Assembly (NCBI RefSeq): GCF_008642355.1 | Contig: NZ_CP029193.1 | Span: 7,278,001 to 7,342,000, forward strand | Length of the DNA stretch: 64,000 bases | Direction: 5' to 3' | Source: Streptomyces venezuelae | Lineage (GTDB): Bacteria; Actinomycetota; Actinomycetes; Streptomycetales; Streptomycetaceae | Shown here: positions 1-7,761 of the stretch, piece by piece | How the letters are laid out: each line of letters begins with the position of its first letter | Position numbering within the stretch: position 1 is the stretch's first letter | Made by a program: the position numbers and the translations under genes | Notes under the pieces: model-generated | The model's database searches: none | The model's input: the letters and a program-made list of their open reading frames with translations, nothing else | What the model was told of the DNA's origin: nothing

Positions 1-177
1 CGCGGTGAGGTCCACGGCGACCGCCGCGGCGTCCGTGGCGCCGAGCTCCGGCGTGATCGTGCGGGCTGCCCCCACGACCCGTACGCCTTCGTCGAGCAGC
101 GCGTTCACGGTGGCGAGACCGATGCCTCGGCTCGCTCCGGTCACGAGTGCGGTCTTTCCGCTCAGCCGCAGATCCAT
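1..177 (-). CDS. Short-chain dehydrogenase/reductase, N-terminal fragment (runs off the left edge)
   Basis: Reading leftward from an ATG at 177-175, about 59 residues are visible before the window ends. They start MDLRLSGKTALVTGASRGIG, the Rossmann-fold first strand and the TGxxxGxG NAD(P)-binding motif of classical SDR oxidoreductases. The catalytic Ser-Tyr-Lys part lies outside the window, so the substrate cannot be inferred. Upstream of the ATG on the minus strand there is a purine-rich stretch (GGAGAAAGTGGGA) that could supply a ribosome site. The gene is divergent from the secreted crystallin-like gene, and the 227-bp region between them holds two dyad symmetries that could be operators. 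Confidence 0.85.
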   Translation of the reverse strand, partial: MDLRLSGKTALVTGASRGIGLATVNALLDEGVRVVGAARTITPELGATDAAAVAVDLTA

Positions 178-222
178 GCGAGTCCCACTTTCTCCGTCCG
201 CTCTGCCCGAAATCTTGGCCCT

Positions 223-244
223 TACGGGCATCAAATCGCCCGTA
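223..244. promoter_or_regulatory. Inverted repeat TACGGGC-N8-GCCCGTA, possible operator
   Basis: Perfect 7-bp arms (223-229 and 238-244) lie between two divergent genes, the usual place for a dimeric repressor site. A further TACGGGC occurs near 377-383. No regulator gene for it is visible in the window. Confidence 0.4.
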
Positions 245-317
245 TGGCGTTGATCAGGACATTGGACGATACGTTTCGGCCGTGCGCCTTTTCAAAGATT
301 GCCATGTACAGGCTTCC

Positions 318-337
318 TGCACGATCGTCATCGTGCA
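318..337. promoter_or_regulatory. Inverted repeat TGCACGAT-N4-ATCGTGCA, possible operator
   Basis: Perfect 8-bp arms around CGTC lie 68 bp before the GTG of the crystallin-like gene. The symmetry and position suggest an operator; a short RNA hairpin in the 5' leader is the alternative. Confidence 0.45.
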
Positions 338-404
338 AGCGCAAAACGTCTCCCGGAAATGGTCGCCAAATGGCCACGTACGGGCCCGAAATCAGGGAGT
401 ACTT

Positions 405-761
405 GTGCTGTCGAAAACCAAGCGGGTCGCCCGCTCCGCGACCGTGGCGATCGCCGCGGCCGCCGCATTCACCGTGGTGATGCCCAGTGGCAACGCCTTC
501 GCCATCGACCACGTCGAATGCCGTGGCGGCGAGAATTTCCTGAAGATCTGGTCGCACAGCGGCGACGGCCGCTCGAGCGTGGACTGCTACGCCAACAAGG
601 GCCGCACCGGCTTCGGCAACTGGTGGGTCGACCGCATCTCCACGGGCAACAACGACCTGATCTACTACGACGCCAATGGCGACTCCGTGCGCATCAACCG
701 ATGGACCGACATCACCTTCCCGCACCGTCCGCCGAAGGTGAAGGACATCGAAATCCTCTGA
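405..761 (+). CDS. Secreted beta/gamma-crystallin-fold protein, Streptomyces killer-toxin-like
   Basis: A 118-aa protein begins at GTG 405, placed 5 nt after AGGGAG (394-399); earlier in-frame starts have no such site and run through the promoter region. Residues 1-32 form a Sec signal peptide: a basic start (SKTKRVAR), an alanine-rich core and cleavage near GNAFA. The roughly 85-residue mature part starts IDHVECRGG and contains WWVDRISTGNN and YYDANGDSVRINRW, the pattern of the beta/gamma-crystallin family of Streptomyces killer-toxin-like proteins (SKLP), some of which are cytotoxic to yeast. Two cysteines (HVEC and SVDC) could form a disulfide. The extracellular location is firm; antifungal activity is only inferred from the family. 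A strong hairpin 100 bp downstream probably ends the transcript. Confidence 0.85.
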   Translation: MLSKTKRVARSATVAIAAAAAFTVVMPSGNAFAIDHVECRGGENFLKIWSHSGDGRSSVDCYANKGRTGFGNWWVDRISTGNNDLIYYDANGDSVRINRWTDITFPHRPPKVKDIEIL

Positions 762-829
762 CGAGTCACATGCTCCGGTAAACAGGTTCCAAAACGGGAG
801 TCAATGACTGGCAAGTCAATGGTGAGCCG

Positions 830-854
830 ATGGTCATATCCGCACCATGACCAT
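830..854. repeat. Inverted repeat ATGGTCAT-N9-ATGACCAT
   Basis: Perfect 8-bp arms (830-837 and 847-854) sit immediately before the terminator hairpin. A shorter dyad, TGACT-GGCA-AGTCA (805-818), and a direct repeat of AGTCAATG (800-807 and 814-821) lie just upstream. The function is unknown; they may be part of the termination region or the scar of the deletion that removed the start of the next gene. Confidence 0.4.
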
Positions 855-864
855 TCGGTATAAG

Positions 865-892
865 CCGGCCACGCCTTTTCTGGCGTGGCCGG
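865..892 (+). terminator. Rho-independent-type terminator of the crystallin-like gene
   Basis: CCGGCCACGCC (865-875) and GGCGTGGCCGG (882-892) form a perfect 11-bp stem with the loop TTTTCT and are followed by TTTCAC. The T tract is weak, as is usual in Streptomyces. Confidence 0.75.
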
Positions 893-984
893 TTTCACGT
901 GTTATTGCAATACGCCGCCTTTTCCCGGCCGCCGACGGCGCGGGCCCCGCCCCGCACGTACGGCGTCGGTTCGGCCGTCATGAG

Positions 985-1377
985 CTCGCCGGTGTGACGT
1001 TCTCCGGACATGGCCTGAACTTCTACTCCAACGGCCTCATCGCGGGCAGCGAGACGCTCCAGGGCAGGGGTGATCTGGCGAAGCGGATGACCGCGGCGGT
1101 CAGCGAGGCGTGGGCGGCGGCCGAGAAACAACCGGGCCCGGCGGTCGCGGCGATGGAGGGCGCCTCCGAACAACTCCCGCCCCAGGACGTCCTGTCGGAA
1201 CAGTTCAAGACCACGCTCACGCTGCTGCACACCGACGCCACCGAGGGCAAGGCGCCCGGGGCCAACACCGAAGCGGACTGGAGGCGGACCATCGAGGTGT
1301 TCTCCGAGGCGGGACTGGTCAAGAACCCCAAGTCCGTGACGGATTACTGGGATGCGGCCAAGGGGATCAAGGGGTGA
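985..1377 (+). pseudogene. ABC-transporter substrate-binding protein, C-terminal remnant
   Basis: About 130 codons look like the C-terminal third of an NMT1/SsuA-type periplasmic binding protein: LNFYSNGLIAGSETL, then an amphipathic stretch ending in SEAWAAAEKQPGP, then the final SVTDYWDAAKGIKG. The N-terminal domains and the lipoprotein signal are missing. The open frame continues upstream only through the terminator hairpin at 865-892, which cannot be coding sequence for this family, so the left end was probably lost by deletion. The family binds sulfonates, nitrate, taurine or pyrimidine-like solutes. The next gene, an ATPase of the same transporter class, starts 2 nt after the stop. No permease gene is present. 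Confidence 0.65.
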
Positions 1378-1379
1378 CC

Positions 1380-2231
1380 ATGCCCGACGACGCGACGTTC
1401 AGCAAGCGCGATGCACGTACGGGGACGGACGCGGAAGGGGCGGCGGGCATGGGCACGGCCGCGCCCGCCGTGCGGATCGGCGACGTCGCCGTGCGATTTC
1501 GCACGAAGAAGAAGGACGTCACCGCGTTGCGCGACGTTTCCCTCGACATCGGCGCCGGCGAGTTCGTGGCGATCGTCGGCCCCTCGGGCTGCGGAAAGTC
1601 GACCCTGCTCAAACTCGTCGCCGGACTTCTCGCACCCTCCCCGGGCGGGGTGCTCCTGGGCGGCGAGCGGGTGCGGGGCCCGCGCCCCGACATCGGGTAC
1701 GTGTTCCAGCGCGCCGCCCTGCTCGACTGGCGCTCGGCGCGCCGCAACATCCTCCTCCAGGCTGAGATGCGCAGTGTCCCCGCCGGACGGGCACGCGCGC
1801 GTGCCGACGATCTGATCCGCATGACCGGTCTCGACGGCTTCGAGGACGCGTACCCGCACGAGCTGTCCGGCGGCATGCAGCAGCGGGTGGCGCTGTGCCG
1901 TGCGCTGCTGCACGAGCCGCCCGTGCTGCTCATGGACGAACCGTTCGGCGCGCTCGACGCGTTGACGCGGGAGCAGCTGAACGTCGAACTGAACCGCATC
2001 TGGCGCGAGACCCGCACCACGGTGCTCCTGGTGACGCACTCCATCGCCGAGGCGGTGTACCTGGCGGACCGCGTCGTGGTGATGAGTCCGCGTCCGGGCA
2101 CGGTGACGGAGGTCATCGAGGTCGGCCTGCCGCCGGAGCGCGGGTACGCGGAGACTCTCGCCTCGTCGGCGTTCCGCGAGGCGACCGGGCGGGTCAGGGA
2201 GCTGCTGGGGGCGGTCTCGGCGCACGACTGA
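1380..2231 (+). CDS. ABC transporter ATP-binding protein (SsuB/TauB/nitrate type), orphan
   Basis: This 283-aa nucleotide-binding subunit has every ABC motif: Walker A GPSGCGKST, a Q-loop in YVFQRAALLDW, the signature LSGGMQQRVALCRALL, Walker B VLLMDEPFGALDA and the H-loop in LVTHSIAEAVYLADR. The GALDALTREQLN pattern and the -LLDWRSARRN- segment after the Q-loop are typical of SsuB/TauB/NrtD-type importers. An N-terminal extension of about 40 residues precedes the domain. The ATG at 1380 follows the remnant binding-protein stop by 2 nt, showing an old operon. Because the binding protein is truncated and no membrane subunit is adjacent, this ATPase probably no longer powers its own transporter; sharing with another permease is possible. 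Confidence 0.88.
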   Translation: MPDDATFSKRDARTGTDAEGAAGMGTAAPAVRIGDVAVRFRTKKKDVTALRDVSLDIGAGEFVAIVGPSGCGKSTLLKLVAGLLAPSPGGVLLGGERVRGPRPDIGYVFQRAALLDWRSARRNILLQAEMRSVPAGRARARADDLIRMTGLDGFEDAYPHELSGGMQQRVALCRALLHEPPVLLMDEPFGALDALTREQLNVELNRIWRETRTTVLLVTHSIAEAVYLADRVVVMSPRPGTVTEVIEVGLPPERGYAETLASSAFREATGRVRELLGAVSAHD

Positions 2232-2271
2232 GCCGCGTCGCCGGTGTTCGGCGTGCGGGACCTGACCGACC

Positions 2272-2300
2272 TTGTCGTCGTCCCGTATTCGGGATAGCGT
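2272..2300 (+). promoter_or_regulatory. Promoter for a probably leaderless regulator mRNA, with an operator-like dyad in the spacer
   Basis: TTGTCG (2272-2277) and TAGCGT (2295-2300) are separated by 17 bp, a good match to the Streptomyces vegetative promoter. The expected start of transcription falls at about 2307-2308, which is the A of the regulator's ATG, and no Shine-Dalgarno is visible. The spacer contains TCCCG-TATT-CGGGA (2281-2294), a perfect dyad, with a further TCCCGGATA just before the ATG; this suggests autoregulation. Confidence 0.6.
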
Positions 2301-2307
2301 CCCGGAT

Positions 2308-2877
2308 ATGGAACACGATGAAGAGGGGGTCGATGCGCGCCTCGCCGCCCGGCTCTCCGAGCTGCGCGCCGAACGCGGCTGGTCCCTCGGCGAGCTGGCC
2401 GAGCTCAGCGGGATCTCCCGCTCCACCCTGTCGCGCGCGGAGCGCGCCGAGATCAGCCCCACCGCGGCCCTCCTGAACCGCCTCTGCGCGGTCTACGAAC
2501 GCACCATGTCGCAGCTCCTCAGCGAAGTGGAGGCGGAGCCCGCGCAGGTGGTGCGCGCCGTCGACCAGGCGGTCTGGGCGGACGACGAGGCGGGCTTCAT
2601 GCGCTGGGCGGTCTCGCCGCCCCGCACCGGGATGCGCGGCGAACTCGTCGAGGGCAGGCTGCAGCCGGGCGCCGACATCGCCTACGACCGCCCGCCCGTG
2701 CCCGGCCTCGAACAGCACATCTGGGTGCTCGAAGGGGCCCTGGAGGTCACGGTCCAGGGCGAGCCGCACACCTTGCGCACCGGCGACTGCCTGCGCTTCC
2801 GGCTGTGGGGCGCGTCCCGGTTCCGCTGCGCGGGCGAGGAAGCGGTGCGGTACGCGCTCGTGGTGGTGAAGCCGTGA
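2308..2877 (+). CDS. XRE-family transcriptional regulator with C-terminal cupin domain
   Basis: The 189-aa protein has an N-terminal helix-turn-helix (about residues 12-66; SLGELAELSGISRSTLSRAER is the HTH core, 21 residues split as SLGELAELSG and ISRSTLSRAER) followed by a cupin beta-barrel (about 105-189; PGLEQHIWVLEGALEV and the LRTGDCLRFRL strand). This layout is that of PuuR/SutR-type sensors that bind a small ligand in the cupin and repress neighbouring catabolic or modifying genes. The ATG at 2308 is chosen because it coincides with the predicted transcription start; the in-frame upstream ATG at 2272 overlaps the -35 box. The downstream acetyltransferase overlaps by 4 nt (GTGA), so the two are translationally coupled. 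The ligand is unknown. Confidence 0.88.
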   Translation: MEHDEEGVDARLAARLSELRAERGWSLGELAELSGISRSTLSRAERAEISPTAALLNRLCAVYERTMSQLLSEVEAEPAQVVRAVDQAVWADDEAGFMRWAVSPPRTGMRGELVEGRLQPGADIAYDRPPVPGLEQHIWVLEGALEVTVQGEPHTLRTGDCLRFRLWGASRFRCAGEEAVRYALVVVKP

Positions 2878-3521
2878 GCGCGGAGCGGCTCGCCGAGACT
2901 CCCGCGGCGGGCACCCCACGCCTCGAACGCCTCACCGCAGCCGGGCTCCGCGCCGCCTCGTGGCCGCTCGGCGACCTGCTGGTCGACACCGTGCGCGGCG
3001 GCAGTTCGCTGGGGTTCCTCGCGGACCTCGACCGGTCCGATGCGAGCGACTGGTGGCGGGGGCTCGGGCCGGCGGTCGAGGCGGACCGGATCGCCGTCTG
3101 GGTGGCACGGGACGGCGACCGGGACGCTTCACGCGTCACGGGTACCGTCAGCGTCGCCTTCACCGACAAGCCCAACGGGCGCCACCGCGCCGAGATCGCC
3201 AAGCTCATGGTGCACCCCGACGCCCGCGGACAGGGCCTCGCCCGCGCCCTCCTGACCGCCGCGGAGCACACGGCGGTACAAGCGGGTGTCACCCTCCTCG
3301 TCCTCGACACCGAGACCGGCAGTCCCGCCGAGACCTTCTACCGCGGGGCCGGCTGGACCGAGGCCGGGACCATCCCCGACTACGCGGCGGACCCCTCCGG
3401 AACCCTCCACGCGACGACCCTCTTCTACAAGCGTCTCGAAAAGCGCGTCGAAGAACATCCCGGAACAGCGGCTCGGCGCCGGACGACCGACGCCGAGCCG
3501 CAGACGGCGGCGGGTCAGTAG
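2874..3521 (+). CDS. GNAT-family N-acetyltransferase
   Basis: The 215-aa protein starts at GTG 2874, overlapping the regulator stop in GTGA. The acetyl-CoA-binding motif A is clear: IAKLMVHPDARGQGLARALL, with the Q/RxxGxG/A loop as ARGQGLA at about residues 120-126. Later strands (LLVLDTETGSPAETFYRGAG and a C-terminal TTLFYKRL) complete the GNAT fold. Such enzymes acetylate amines of antibiotics, polyamines, amino acids or proteins; here the substrate cannot be told. Coupling to an XRE-cupin gene suggests that the regulator's ligand is related to the substrate. The last 7 nt overlap the convergent isomerase gene. Confidence 0.85.
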   Translation: MSAERLAETPAAGTPRLERLTAAGLRAASWPLGDLLVDTVRGGSSLGFLADLDRSDASDWWRGLGPAVEADRIAVWVARDGDRDASRVTGTVSVAFTDKPNGRHRAEIAKLMVHPDARGQGLARALLTAAEHTAVQAGVTLLVLDTETGSPAETFYRGAGWTEAGTIPDYAADPSGTLHATTLFYKRLEKRVEEHPGTAARRRTTDAEPQTAAGQ

Positions 3522-4406
3522 CGCAGCGCCGCCAGGTACGCGTAACTGTTCCGCGCCGTCGCGAACGGGTCCGAGGGGGAGTCGTGCTCGACCAGCCACT
3601 GCCTGACGCCCCCCACGCGCGTGGGCGAACATCGCGGCGAAGTCGAGCGACCCCGAGCCGACGTCGGCGAACCCGCCGTCCGGCGCCATGTCTTTCACGT
3701 GCAGCGCGGGAAACCGCCGCGGATGGCGCCGGAAGTACGTCGCCGGATCGGCGCCGCCCTTGACGGCCCAGTACACGTCCAGCTCGAACCCGACGAGATC
3801 GGGGTCGGTCTCGTCGACCAGGACGTCGTACAGGTTCGTGCCGTCGACCACCACGTGGTCCGAACCGTGGTTGTGGAACAGCACGGGCCCGAGCCCCGCC
3901 GCGCGCGAGGCGCGCCCGATCCTGTTGAACTGCCGCGCCGCCTCCCGGAACCCCTCCGGCGTGTGCAGCGCGCCGGGCAGACTCGGCACCACCGGCCACT
4001 TGGCGCCCAAGGTGTGCAGGTCGTCGAGCGCCTGCGGCAGCCCGGCGCCGGTGAGCGTGGGATACGCGACGTGCTCCAGGACCGCCCGCAGCCCGACGGT
4101 GTCGAGCATCCGCCGGATGGCAGCGGCGTCGTACCCGTGGCGGCCGCTCACCCCCACGGTCGCGTAACCGATGCCGGAGAGCCGCTCCAGGGTTCCCGCG
4201 AAGTCCCGCGCCAGCGCGTCGCGCATCGTGTACAGGTGCATGCCGATGCCGCCGCGCGGGATACGCCGCTTGTGCCCCCGCTCCGCCGCCCGCGCGGGCA
4301 GCGTCCCACCAGCCCCTGCCGCCAGCCCCAGCGACGTGCCGACGCACGTACGGAGAAAGGCCCGTCTGGCGCCGTCGACGGAACGTGCGCCCGAACACCT
4401 GGTCAT
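3515..4406 (-). pseudogene. Tat-secreted sugar phosphate isomerase/epimerase (xylose isomerase-like TIM barrel), frameshifted
   Basis: The gene reads leftward from ATG 4406-4404, behind a GAGGG ribosome site, 8 nt after the stop of the ThuA gene. Residues 1-40 carry a twin-arginine signal (ARRAFLRTCVG, then a hydrophobic glycine/alanine core and PARA). The barrel shows GIGMHLYTMRDAL, VLFHNHGSDHVVVDG, VGFELDVYWAVKGG and FPALHVKDMAPDGG, containing the His, Glu/Asp metal-site residues of the AP-endonuclease-2 superfamily. After FAAMFAHAR the frame breaks at a run of six C (3609-3614, plus strand). Removing one base restores GGVRQWLVEHDSPSDPF and a normal end ...YAYLAALRY at the TGA at 3517-3515. 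It is either a real frameshift or a sequencing error in a homopolymer. The partner secreted dehydrogenase suggests extracellular sugar metabolism. Confidence 0.75.
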
Positions 4407-4414
4407 GGTCGCCC

Positions 4415-7400
4415 TCACTTCGCCGTGATCCGGACGGCGCCGGCCCTCTTCTCGATCCCGGGGCCGTTGAAGTGCAGCCAGTCGACCGTGAGCAGGTCGG
4501 CCTTGTCGGGCGACCACTCCGGGTTGGTGAAAACGGCGTACACCGTCGTCGTCCCGTCGTGGGGGGCCAGTTCGGTGGTCGGCGAGATGAGATGGCCCCA
4601 GCCGCCCGTGCTCGGCACGGTCACCTTGCCGAGCAGTTCGCCCGTGGGGGATCCGGCGCGGAACTCGACGTCACCGCCGAGACCGCCCGAGGCGGCGCCC
4701 ACCGTCACGGAGTCGACGCCCTGGAGGTGCACCGGGTCGAAGGAGACCCAGTCCCCGTCCTCGATCTCGATGAGCCGCTTCCCGCCGGACGCGTCCGCGC
4801 GGTCGCCGATGTCGGCCCCGCCGTGCGCGCCGCCGGTGGCGGTCCGGTGCTCGGCCTCACGGAACGACGTCCGCAGCGTCAGCGAAGCCGACCCCGTCAG
4901 CGCGGGAACCCCGCTCGCGCCCTTGTCCTCGTACTGCGCCGTGATGCCGTAGTACAGGTTCTGCCCCGGGCCGTGACTGTCGCCCGCGTCCGTCACGATC
5001 TCGCCCGCGCAGCCGGTGTAGTTGTCCAGCGGATGCAGATGTGTGTCGTGGCCCAGCTGGGACTGCACGACGACCCGCGAGCAGTCGATCCGCCTGTCCT
5101 CGCGGTCCGTCACCTTGACCTTGAACGGGATGGTGTCCCCGAAGCTGAACGTCCCGCCGTCCGGCGGCTGCTGGATCGTCACCTGGGGCCGCGTGTTGCC
5201 GACCGTGATGTCCCGCACCGCGAGACTGCTCAGCCCCTTCGGCCCGGTCACCTTCAGGCGGGCCGTGAACTGCCCCTTGCGCGTGTACGTGTGCGTCGGG
5301 TTCGCCTCGGCCGAGTCGGTCGTGCCGTCGCCGTCGAAGTCCCAGGCGTACGTGACCGGCGTACCGTCCGGAAGCCCCGACCCCGCACTGGAGAACTTCA
5401 CGGTCAGGGGGGTGCTGCCGCTGTCCGGCGTGGCGCCGGCCCGGGCGTCCGGGAGGCGGCCGTCCGCCACGTAGTCGATGCGGTGGATGCCCGACCCCTC
5501 GTTGCTGCCGCCGCGGCCCGTGCCGCTGCCGAGCCCGAAGTCGATCACATACAGAGCCCCGTCGGGACCGAAGTCGGCATCGAAGGGCTGGTTCCATTTC
5601 ATGTCGGAGAAGACGGAGTTGATCGACTGCAGATCGCCCGCCTTCACCGGCGGGAATCGCGGATCGGCGAACGACTGGTCCTTCTCCTGGATCGAGAAGG
5701 CCTTGAACCACTGCCGGGTCAGCTCGTAGGTGAGCCACTTGCCCTCGAAGTACTCGGGGAACTTCGTCTTGTACGTGTTCGCCGGGTCGTAGTCGTACAC
5801 GGGACCGCTCATCGGCCCGCCGCCGCCCGTGCCGAGCTCGGGGAACTCCTTCGACTCGAAGTATGCGTACCACACGTCGGCCGGTCGGGCGGGCGGCAGC
5901 TCGCGCAGCCCGGTGTTGTTCGGCGAGTCGTTCACGAGCCTCGCGCAGTCGAACTTGCCCTTCGGCGTCTTCGTCCCGAAGTCGTAGTCGTTGAACGGCG
6001 TGTTGTTCCCGACGCAGTACGGCCACCCGTAGTTCCCGGCCCTGGTGATCCGGTCGAACTCGACCGTCCCCTCGGGCCCGCGGTCCGCCACCGCCTTCTT
6101 CGCGTCGGGGCCGTAGTCCGCGATCAGCAGCGCTCCGCTGACCGGGTCCGTCGTGATGCGGAACGGGTTGCGCAGCCCCATCGCGTACACCTCGGGCCGC
6201 GTCCTGTCCGTCCCGGGCGGGAACAGGTTCCCCGACGGCACGGCGTACGTCCCGTCGTCCTTCGGCGTGATCCGCAGGATCTTGCCGCGCAGATCGTTCG
6301 TGTTCCCCGAGGTGCCCTGCGCGTCCCAGGCGCGGCGCCCCTCACGCTCGTCGATGGGCGCGAAACCGTCCGACGCGAACGGATCGGTGTTGTCGCCCGT
6401 CGCGACGTACAGGTCACCCTTCTTGTCGAAGGCGATCGACCCCGCCATGTGCGAGTTGGCCTGCCCCTCCCCGCGCCACGTCGGGATCGTGAGCAGCCGC
6501 TTCTCCGACGACGCGGCGACCTTCCCGCCCGCCTCGGTGAACCGGGACAGATTGATCCGCTTCTCCGTCTTGTCGGAATGCAGCAGATACAGCCAGTGGT
6601 TGTCCTCGAACCCCGGGTCCAGCGCGAGACCGAGCAACCCGTCCGACTGGCTCGTCATCTCCGGCGTGTACGCGAGATCCAGCGCCGTGGAGACCTTCAG
6701 CGACTCCTGATCGATGATCTTCAGCTTCCCGGTGCGCTGCACGAAGAACACCCGGCGGTCCGGCGCGACGGCCAGCTCGAACGGGTCGGCGAGGTCGGCG
6801 GTGGCCAGCGGAGTGCGCTGGAAGGCACCCGTCCTGCTGGCCGTGCAGTCACCCGGCTTGTCACCGGCCGCCCACTGGATGCCGCCCAGGATGTGCCGGA
6901 GGAACCCCTCCTCCTGGAAGGCCGAAGCGGCGTGCCCGCCCGCCGTGTACCAGGAACGGCCGCCGTCGTAGTTCTGGCACCAGGACCACGGGTGGTCGAC
7001 GCCCTCGTCGAGCCCCGTGATGCCGTCACGGATTTTGATCTGCGCGAGGGTGTGCACCTTCCCCGTGGGATTGACGCGCCAGTTGTACCACTCCTCCTCG
7101 CGCTCCCAGAGCTCCGGAAGGCCCTTGGTGGACGGGTGCGCGTGGTCGAGCACCTTGACCCGTCCCTTCTGGACGGCGGGGTGCTTGTCGAAGATGGCCC
7201 CGACCAGGCCCTCGTACCAGTCCCAGTCGCGCTCGCTCGCCGACGCCGCGTGCAACCCCACCCAGCCGCCGCCCGCCCGGACGTACTTCTGGAACGCGGC
7301 GCGCTGCGTCGCGTCGAGCAGATCGCCCTTCTCGGGCGTGGAGTTGGTGTTGTTGAAGACGACGGCCTGGAACCGGGCCAGGCCCGCGTCGGTGAACACC

Positions 7401-7663
7401 CCGGCGTCGTCGGTGGCCTCGACCTCGAACCCGTGCTCTGCCCCGAGCTTCTCGATCGCCTCGACGCCTGCCGGGATGGAGTCGTGGGGGTAGTTCGTGA
7501 CCTTGGAGAAGACCAGGACACGGAAGGCGGGCGCGGCCTCGGCGCGGGGCGGGACCGCGATGCCGAGACCCACGACGAGCGCGAGCAGGGCGACGAAGAC
7601 GAGCAGGGCTCTGGGCGCGCCTCGCGGCGCTCTCCTCGGAGCCACGGAACTCATGGAACTCAT
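4415..7663 (-). CDS. Secreted ThuA-glucose/sorbosone dehydrogenase-PKD-CBM multidomain protein
   Basis: This 1082-aa protein starts at ATG 7663, behind AGGGAG with 5-6 nt spacing. A Sec signal ends near residue 43 (PPRAEAA). Domain order: ThuA-like trehalose-utilisation domain (about 47-265; VLVFSKVTNYPHDSIPAG, VGLHAASASERDWDWYEGLVG), a PQQ-dependent glucose/sorbosone dehydrogenase six-bladed propeller (about 280-730; DGLLGLALDPGFEDNHWLY, YAMGLRNPFRITTDP, AGNYGWPYCVGNNTPFNDY), a PKD domain (about 745-835; YAWDFDGDGTTDSAEANPTH), a further Ig-like segment with two cysteines, and a C-terminal CBM6-like carbohydrate-binding domain (about 955-1075; EIEDGDWVSFDPVHLQGV). It is predicted to bind and oxidise sugars outside the cell. 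The isomerase-like gene follows 8 nt downstream in the same operon. A LacI-type operator lies upstream. Confidence 0.9.
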   Translation of the reverse strand: MSSMSSVAPRRAPRGAPRALLVFVALLALVVGLGIAVPPRAEAAPAFRVLVFSKVTNYPHDSIPAGVEAIEKLGAEHGFEVEATDDAGVFTDAGLARFQAVVFNNTNSTPEKGDLLDATQRAAFQKYVRAGGGWVGLHAASASERDWDWYEGLVGAIFDKHPAVQKGRVKVLDHAHPSTKGLPELWEREEEWYNWRVNPTGKVHTLAQIKIRDGITGLDEGVDHPWSWCQNYDGGRSWYTAGGHAASAFQEEGFLRHILGGIQWAAGDKPGDCTASRTGAFQRTPLATADLADPFELAVAPDRRVFFVQRTGKLKIIDQESLKVSTALDLAYTPEMTSQSDGLLGLALDPGFEDNHWLYLLHSDKTEKRINLSRFTEAGGKVAASSEKRLLTIPTWRGEGQANSHMAGSIAFDKKGDLYVATGDNTDPFASDGFAPIDEREGRRAWDAQGTSGNTNDLRGKILRITPKDDGTYAVPSGNLFPPGTDRTRPEVYAMGLRNPFRITTDPVSGALLIADYGPDAKKAVADRGPEGTVEFDRITRAGNYGWPYCVGNNTPFNDYDFGTKTPKGKFDCARLVNDSPNNTGLRELPPARPADVWYAYFESKEFPELGTGGGGPMSGPVYDYDPANTYKTKFPEYFEGKWLTYELTRQWFKAFSIQEKDQSFADPRFPPVKAGDLQSINSVFSDMKWNQPFDADFGPDGALYVIDFGLGSGTGRGGSNEGSGIHRIDYVADGRLPDARAGATPDSGSTPLTVKFSSAGSGLPDGTPVTYAWDFDGDGTTDSAEANPTHTYTRKGQFTARLKVTGPKGLSSLAVRDITVGNTRPQVTIQQPPDGGTFSFGDTIPFKVKVTDREDRRIDCSRVVVQSQLGHDTHLHPLDNYTGCAGEIVTDAGDSHGPGQNLYYGITAQYEDKGASGVPALTGSASLTLRTSFREAEHRTATGGAHGGADIGDRADASGGKRLIEIEDGDWVSFDPVHLQGVDSVTVGAASGGLGGDVEFRAGSPTGELLGKVTVPSTGGWGHLISPTTELAPHDGTTTVYAVFTNPEWSPDKADLLTVDWLHFNGPGIEKRAGAVRITAK

Positions 7664-7761
7664 GGCGCTCCCTGGGCTGGGCTGGCTGGGCTGATGGCCG
7701 GCTGCCGGTTGCCGGGTGTGCGGTGAGTCGCGTATGCGCGGTACGGAAAGCAGGGTGGATA

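Noticed and set aside
847..984. Upstream start of the ABC binding-protein frame at ATG 847
   Set aside because: The ATG is part of an inverted repeat, and the following codons run through a terminator hairpin, so this part is not real coding sequence.
4385..7726. A 1113-codon plus-strand frame opposite the ThuA-dehydrogenase gene
   Set aside because: The minus-strand frame has a signal peptide, ribosome site and five recognisable domains; the plus-strand product has none.
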